NCBI GenBank assembly: GCA_030149995.1
Contig: JASLGV010000033.1
Span: 1-9,042, forward strand
Direction: 5' to 3'
DNA from: Pedobacter sp.
Lineage (GTDB): Bacteria > Bacteroidota > Bacteroidia > Sphingobacteriales > Sphingobacteriaceae
Length of the DNA: 9,042 nt
Positions 6,433-9,042 of this stretch are shown here, in pieces. A program made the position numbers and the translations under genes. Under the pieces are notes generated by a model, which saw nothing but the letters and a program-made list of their open reading frames with translations, made no database searches and had not been told where the DNA came from. How positions within the stretch are numbered: the first letter of the stretch is position 1; every line of letters starts with the position of its first letter.

Positions 6433-6466
6433 AAAAGGCCTGCTGATTTTCTTTAGCAGGCCTTTT
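6433..6466 (+). terminator. Intrinsic terminator after lysS
   Basis: AAAAGGCCTGCT (6433-6444) and AGCAGGCCTTTT (6455-6466) form a perfect 12-base stem around a 10-base loop. The descending arm ends in TTTT and is followed by CTATATTT. It lies 68 bases after the lysS stop codon and ends that transcription unit before the small gene at 6498. Confidence 0.9.
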
Positions 6467-6497
6467 CTATATTTACTGCATCAGATTTAAAAAATCA

Positions 6498-6713
6498 ATG
6501 CACATGAATACGTCAAGTTTAGAAATTACAGAAAACGAATACTGCATTAAGCTGAATAAGGAAGCTTTTGATTTATCTCTTGTTCATCAGCTGGTTAAAA
6601 GAATACAAGCCGAAGCTTTTTTCTTTAAAAAGATGCATGATGAAGAAGATATCATCAGCCGCCGTGCTAAAAGAGAAGAACTGGAAGGATATGATTACCT
6701 GGGTGATAAATAG
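6498..6713 (+). CDS. Small conserved-looking protein of unknown function
   Basis: This frame encodes 71 residues (or 69 from the second ATG at 6504). I do not recognise the family. The sequence is charged and soluble, with no signal peptide or membrane segment. It starts with a short strand-like stretch (EYCIKLNKEAFD). A predicted amphipathic helix follows (LSLVHQLVKRIQAEAFFFKK), then the acidic-basic run DEEDIISRRAKREE and the C-terminus GYDYLGDK. Codon use and AT content resemble its neighbours. The gene sits just after the lysS terminator with a poor -7-like box (TATATTTA, 6468-6475), and is convergent with the flavoprotein gene 40 bases away. The size would suit an antitoxin or a small adaptor, but no toxin-like partner is adjacent, so no function is assigned. 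Confidence 0.65.
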   Translation: MHMNTSSLEITENEYCIKLNKEAFDLSLVHQLVKRIQAEAFFFKKMHDEEDIISRRAKREELEGYDYLGDK

Positions 6714-6753
6714 CCTATTCTCATAACCTGCCCTCCTGCTCACTCAATGATGC

Positions 6754-7305
6754 TTAGTCTATATCAATCTTACCTTCAACAGAGTCGTCAAGCGTTTTGC
6801 CTGTTATAACTGCTGCAGCCATTTTAAGAAAGGCTATGGCATTTCCATTTTTTTGGTCCCAGTAATACCCTTCTGTAGGGATTACTTTAATCAAGCTGAT
6901 TTCAGGATCTTCCTTGCCGCCCTGGAACCAGGTTTTCATCATTGGGTTCCAGAGCTCATTAATTTTTTCCTGGTCTCTGCTGATTTCAGAAATGCCGTAT
7001 ATATTAACAAATCCGGCATGGGCGCCTGCCTGAAACAATAAGTGGGTAAACGGATCCCCCTCAATTTCACCATTTTTCTGACTATCGCGCATACTCAGAA
7101 ACCAAATATTACCTTCCTCATCTATTTGCTGTATGGCCATGGGCCTGACAGACATGGGTAAACCTGTTTTAATGCCCGTACAAAAAAAGCAACTTTCGGC
7201 CTTTTCTGCCAGGTGCCGGAGTTTATCAATCGCTTCTTTACCAGTTAAATCTTTAATGTTTTCTTCTTGTGTATTGTTGGTACTACCTGCTTGTGATGTT
7301 TCCAT
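6754..7305 (-). CDS. Pyridoxamine 5'-phosphate oxidase-like flavoprotein, general-stress type
   Basis: This 183-residue protein has a split-barrel flavin-binding fold. After a polar N-terminal tail of about 20 residues comes the domain: LRHLAEKAESCFFCTGI (29-45), LPMSVRPMAIQQIDEEGNIW (49-68), FLSMRDSQKNGEIEGDPF (69-86), LLFQAG (89-94), FVNIYGISEISRD (99-111). SxRPM and FLSxRDSxK are typical of the general stress protein 26 group, which binds FMN or FAD. The true reaction is not known for most members, and PLP synthesis is unlikely because the PdxH substrate-binding C-terminus is not seen. The ATG at 7303-7305 is chosen. An in-frame extension to 7455 would run through the terminator of the neighbouring gene and encodes atypical Phe/Tyr/Asn-rich sequence. 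No terminator was seen in the 40-base gap to the convergent small gene. Confidence 0.85.
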   Translation of the reverse strand: METSQAGSTNNTQEENIKDLTGKEAIDKLRHLAEKAESCFFCTGIKTGLPMSVRPMAIQQIDEEGNIWFLSMRDSQKNGEIEGDPFTHLLFQAGAHAGFVNIYGISEISRDQEKINELWNPMMKTWFQGGKEDPEISLIKVIPTEGYYWDQKNGNAIAFLKMAAAVITGKTLDDSVEGKIDID

Positions 7306-7332
7306 AGTTTTGATGTTTTTATATCTATACGA

Positions 7333-7366
7333 CAAATAAAAAAACGATCTGGTTTTAAAAATCAAA
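7333..7366 (-). promoter_or_regulatory. Possible promoter of the flavoprotein gene
   Basis: Read leftward, TTTG (7363-7366) and TTTATTTG (7333-7340, one mismatch to TAnnTTTG) are 22 bases apart. The -7 box is about 27 bases before the ATG at 7305. This fits a gene that follows a terminator and needs its own promoter. Confidence 0.4.
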
Positions 7367-7443
7367 CAATAAAACAGGCTAAAAAGATTATTACCGTTAG
7401 AAAAACACTTATTTAAACCATAAGAAGCTAAAATTCCATTCAT

Positions 7444-7474
7444 AAAAAAAGCCATTTCATGGTTGAAATGGCTT
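7444..7474 (-). terminator. Intrinsic terminator of the TPR-like membrane protein gene
   Basis: On the minus strand AAGCCATTTCA, the loop ACCA, and TGAAATGGCTT form an 11-base perfect stem followed directly by a T run (7444-7450 read as T). It begins 20 bases after the stop codon of the gene at 7495-8034 and separates it from the flavoprotein gene. Confidence 0.9.
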
Positions 7475-7494
7475 CCTGTCTGAAATTGATTATC

Positions 7495-8034
7495 TTATCT
7501 GTAACGAACCTGCTGTTGCTTGTCCATTAAGCCCATCTGATCTTTCATTTGCTTGATCTGATCGGCAAGTAATTTATTTTTATCGGCCTTTTTAGCTTCT
7601 GCTAAATACATAGTGGCTTCTCTTTTATTTCTTTTTGCCATGGCAATACCGGCAAGACTTAATTTAGCCAGCGCAATATTATGATCCATTTGCATACCCA
7701 GTGAAAGCGATTTTTTAAAGTATTTTTCGCTTTGCATCGGTGCTCTTCTGCTTTCTATTAATCCGATTAAAAGGTTGTAGTAACCGTGCTGTACTTTAAT
7801 TAACTGTGTTTCGTAATTGGTAATGCGATTTAAAAACTGCTCTGCTTTAGGCATGTTGTCTTTACGCAAGTACCATTGTGCTAAAAGCATATTCTCATTA
7901 AAGAAATAAGTTACCAGTACAATAATACCCACCAGAATGGCTAAGATACCCCAAGGCCAAAAGCCGAAAATAAATAAAGCTACTGCGCCACCCAGTAAAG
8001 CAAACCCCGCAATTAATCTGATAATATTTGGCAT
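7495..8034 (-). CDS. Membrane-anchored protein with TPR-like repeats, function unknown
   Basis: This 179-residue protein starts with two closely spaced hydrophobic helices (about 5-24 and 26-46, the second after FWPWG). They form a hairpin that should anchor it in the inner membrane. The rest is soluble and helical, with three repeats of about 34 residues that look like degenerate TPR units at about 51-84 (AQWYLRKDNMPKAEQFLNRI), 85-118 (YYNLLIGLIE, then SEKYFKKSLSLG) and 119-152 (ALAKLSLAGIAMAKRNKREA, then YLAEAKKA). A charged, possibly coiled-coil tail ends in QQQVRYR. The fold suggests a protein-protein contact platform at the membrane. No enzyme motif is seen and I cannot name a partner. 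It is transcribed alone, between its own terminator and the intergenic region shared with the divergent thioredoxin-fold gene. The helix-hairpin side of the membrane is not determined. Confidence 0.82.
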   Translation of the reverse strand: MPNIIRLIAGFALLGGAVALFIFGFWPWGILAILVGIIVLVTYFFNENMLLAQWYLRKDNMPKAEQFLNRITNYETQLIKVQHGYYNLLIGLIESRRAPMQSEKYFKKSLSLGMQMDHNIALAKLSLAGIAMAKRNKREATMYLAEAKKADKNKLLADQIKQMKDQMGLMDKQQQVRYR

Positions 8035-8127
8035 AAATTTTATTCTAATTATTTTTTTTGCAAATATCGTGTTTAAATAGCAGAAATTAGATTTTAAAAC
8101 AATAATTTCATTAAATTTTTAAAAATT
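8035..8127. promoter_or_regulatory. Divergent promoter region between the TPR-like and thioredoxin-fold genes
   Basis: This 93-base, very AT-rich gap must hold promoters for both directions. Leftward, GATATTTG (8061-8068, one mismatch to TAnnTTTG) continues as TTTGCA and is about 27 bases before the ATG of the membrane protein. Rightward, TAGATTTT (8088-8095) and TAAATTTT (8112-8119) each have one mismatch, and neither has a well-placed -33 TTG. The first would give a normal leader. A 14-base AT palindrome (AATTTTT then AAAAATT) lies next to the rightward ATG. Confidence 0.4.
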
Positions 8128-8640
8128 ATGAAAACCTTACTTTCAATTACTTTAATTGTACTTGCCATGAATGTGTCTGCACAAGAGCTCAATAAGAAAA
8201 TACACGACGAAAGCCACAACAAGGATATCCTGATAAATGTATGTACACGCGAGGGATTAACCAGTTTTCCAGAGTTTAAGGAAATGTACGATCCGTTATA
8301 CGCTGCTTACATGCCGGATGCCGCTACCATGATTGAACTTAAAAAACTGGTTAAAAATGAAAAAATTAAAATTGTTCTGGGGTCCTGGTGCGGCGACAGC
8401 AAAGTAAATGTTCCCAACTTCTTCAAAGTACTCGACGCCCTGCATTTCAAGGAAAAAAACGTAGAAATCATTGCCGTTGATGGTCATAAAAAAGCTGAAA
8501 ACGGGTTACTCGAAGGTCTTAACATAGAACGGGTACCTACCTTTATTGTATACGATAAAAACGGTAAAGAATTGGGGAGAATTGTAGAACATCCGAAAGC
8601 AACATTAGAAGCCGATTTACTGGAAATCTTGAAAAAGTAA
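8128..8640 (+). CDS. Exported thioredoxin-fold protein with a single-cysteine CGDS site
   Basis: This is a 170-residue protein. Residues 1-18 form a signal peptide (MKTLLSITLIVLAMNVSA) with likely cleavage before Gln19, so the mature protein should act in the periplasm or beyond; no lipobox cysteine is present. The thioredoxin fold is shown by KIVLGSWCGDSKVNVPNFF (81-99) at the active-site position, VEIIAVDGHKKAENGLL in the central region, and the cis-proline loop RVPTFIVYDKNGKELG (135-150, Pro137). The usual CxxC is replaced by C88-G-D-S91, so only the nucleophilic cysteine is kept. Related single-cysteine WCGDS proteins are, to my knowledge, common as thioredoxin family proteins in several phyla, with no settled reaction. 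A second cysteine, Cys39, lies before the fold. A conventional dithiol oxidoreductase role is unlikely. The gene stands alone, divergent from the TPR-like gene and upstream of ung. Confidence 0.85.
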   Translation: MKTLLSITLIVLAMNVSAQELNKKIHDESHNKDILINVCTREGLTSFPEFKEMYDPLYAAYMPDAATMIELKKLVKNEKIKIVLGSWCGDSKVNVPNFFKVLDALHFKEKNVEIIAVDGHKKAENGLLEGLNIERVPTFIVYDKNGKELGRIVEHPKATLEADLLEILKK

Positions 8641-8664
8641 GCAATTTATTAATCTTTTTTGCTT
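8639..8664 (+). terminator. Weak terminator candidate after the thioredoxin-fold gene
   Basis: AAGCAA (8639-8644) and TTGCTT (8659-8664) can pair around a 14-base loop, and T-rich sequence follows. The stem is short and overlaps the end of the gene and the start of the ung promoter, so some read-through into ung is possible. Confidence 0.25.
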
Positions 8665-8692
8665 TTGCCTTGTTGTTCCTTTATTAAATTTG
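8664..8692 (+). promoter_or_regulatory. Bacteroidota-type promoter of ung
   Basis: TTTG at 8664-8667 is followed after 17 bases by TAAATTTG at 8685-8692, a full match to TAnnTTTG that continues as TTTGCA. It lies 23 bases before the ATG at 8716. The spacing is the same as in the isc promoter. Confidence 0.7.
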
Positions 8693-8715
8693 CAAATCCT
8701 TAATTTTAAAGATCT

Positions 8716-9042
8716 ATGTCTGTTACCTTAGAACCCGGTTGGCTCGCTGTTTTAAACGCCGAATTTGAAAAAGATTATATGAAAAATTTAAAATCTTTTT
8801 TACAGGAGGAAAAACAAAAAGGCATTGCGGTATATCCTAAGGGAACAGATATTTTCAATGCTTTAAACACCACGCCTTTCGATGCGGTAAAAGTTGTTAT
8901 CCTCGGACAGGATCCCTATCATGGAACCGGTCAGGCACATGGTTTATCTTTTTCAGTACAGAAAGGGGTGGCGATCCCACCATCTTTAAAAAACATTTAT
9001 AAAGAACTTGAAACAGATGTTGAAGGATTTAAAGCGCCTAAA
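8716..9042 (+). CDS. ung: Uracil-DNA glycosylase, N-terminal part (runs off the right edge)
   Basis: There are 109 codons without a stop up to the window edge, roughly half of a family I family-1 uracil-DNA glycosylase (E. coli Ung is 229 residues). The enzyme removes uracil from DNA as the first step of base excision repair. The water-activating loop [11 protein letters not shown] is at 60-70, with catalytic Asp66 and Tyr68, which blocks thymine. The next segment [10 protein letters not shown] (72-81) contains Phe79, the residue that stacks on uracil. The region [11 protein letters not shown] (88-98) matches the proline-rich DNA-contact segment. The second catalytic motif (HPSPLS with its His) lies beyond the edge. 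The ATG at 8716 fits the family N-terminus ([12 protein letters not shown]) and the promoter just upstream. The full protein is presumably intact, but this cannot be seen. Confidence 0.95.
   Translation, partial: MSVTLEPGWLAVLNAEFEKDYMKNLKSFLQEEKQKGIAVYPKGTDIFNALNTTPFDAVKVVILGQDPYHGTGQAHGLSFSVQKGVAIPPSLKNIYKELETDVEGFKAPK

Noticed and set aside
6498..7305. Toxin-antitoxin pair formed by the small gene and the flavoprotein gene
   Set aside because: The genes are convergent rather than co-transcribed, and the flavoprotein domain is not a toxin family.
7306..7455. 50-codon upstream extension of the flavoprotein gene
   Set aside because: It runs through the neighbour's terminator and the candidate promoter, and encodes Phe/Tyr/Asn-rich sequence unlike the family.
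1..9042. CRISPR array, tRNA, rRNA, insertion sequence or phage genes
   Set aside because: No regularly spaced repeats, no cloverleaf or rRNA-like segments, no transposase or integrase motifs and no terminal inverted repeats were seen.

Overview
The window looks like chromosomal DNA of a Bacteroidota bacterium, most likely from the Sphingobacteriaceae (Pedobacter-like). Three things suggest this. The DNA is AT-rich. Several genes have phylum-type promoters (TTG-N17-TAnnTTTG, often continuing as TTTGCA) and no clear Shine-Dalgarno sequence. Lysyl-tRNA synthetase carries a C-terminal extension of the kind I associate with this phylum, and the exported protein has Gln directly after its predicted signal cleavage site. 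The genus is inference; I could not run a search.

Left part (1-2480): the 5' end of a methylmalonyl-CoA epimerase gene runs leftward out of the window. Divergent from it is a three-gene iron-sulfur cluster operon, iscS-iscU-iscA. IscS takes sulfur from cysteine, IscU is the scaffold on which the cluster is built, and IscA is an A-type carrier. No iscR, hscB, hscA, fdx or iscX is present here. The operon has a recognisable promoter, an inverted repeat upstream of it, two inverted repeats in the iscS-iscU gap, and a strong GC-rich terminator after iscA.

Middle (2480-6470): two independent housekeeping genes on the + strand. One encodes a long-chain fatty acyl-CoA ligase and the other a class II lysyl-tRNA synthetase with an extra C-terminal domain of about 65 residues. 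A strong hairpin terminator follows lysS.

Right part (6470-9042): a small protein of unknown function on the + strand; two leftward genes, a pyridoxamine-phosphate-oxidase-like flavoprotein of the general-stress type and a two-helix membrane protein with TPR-like repeats, separated by a clear terminator; then two rightward genes, an exported thioredoxin-fold protein with a single-cysteine CGDS site and the 5' part of uracil-DNA glycosylase, cut by the window edge.

Overall this is mostly core-genome content. I see no mobile element, CRISPR array, rRNA or tRNA, and no convincing new multi-gene system. The parts that deserve a second look are the reduced ISC operon with its palindromes, the single-cysteine thioredoxin-fold protein, and two proteins of unknown function.
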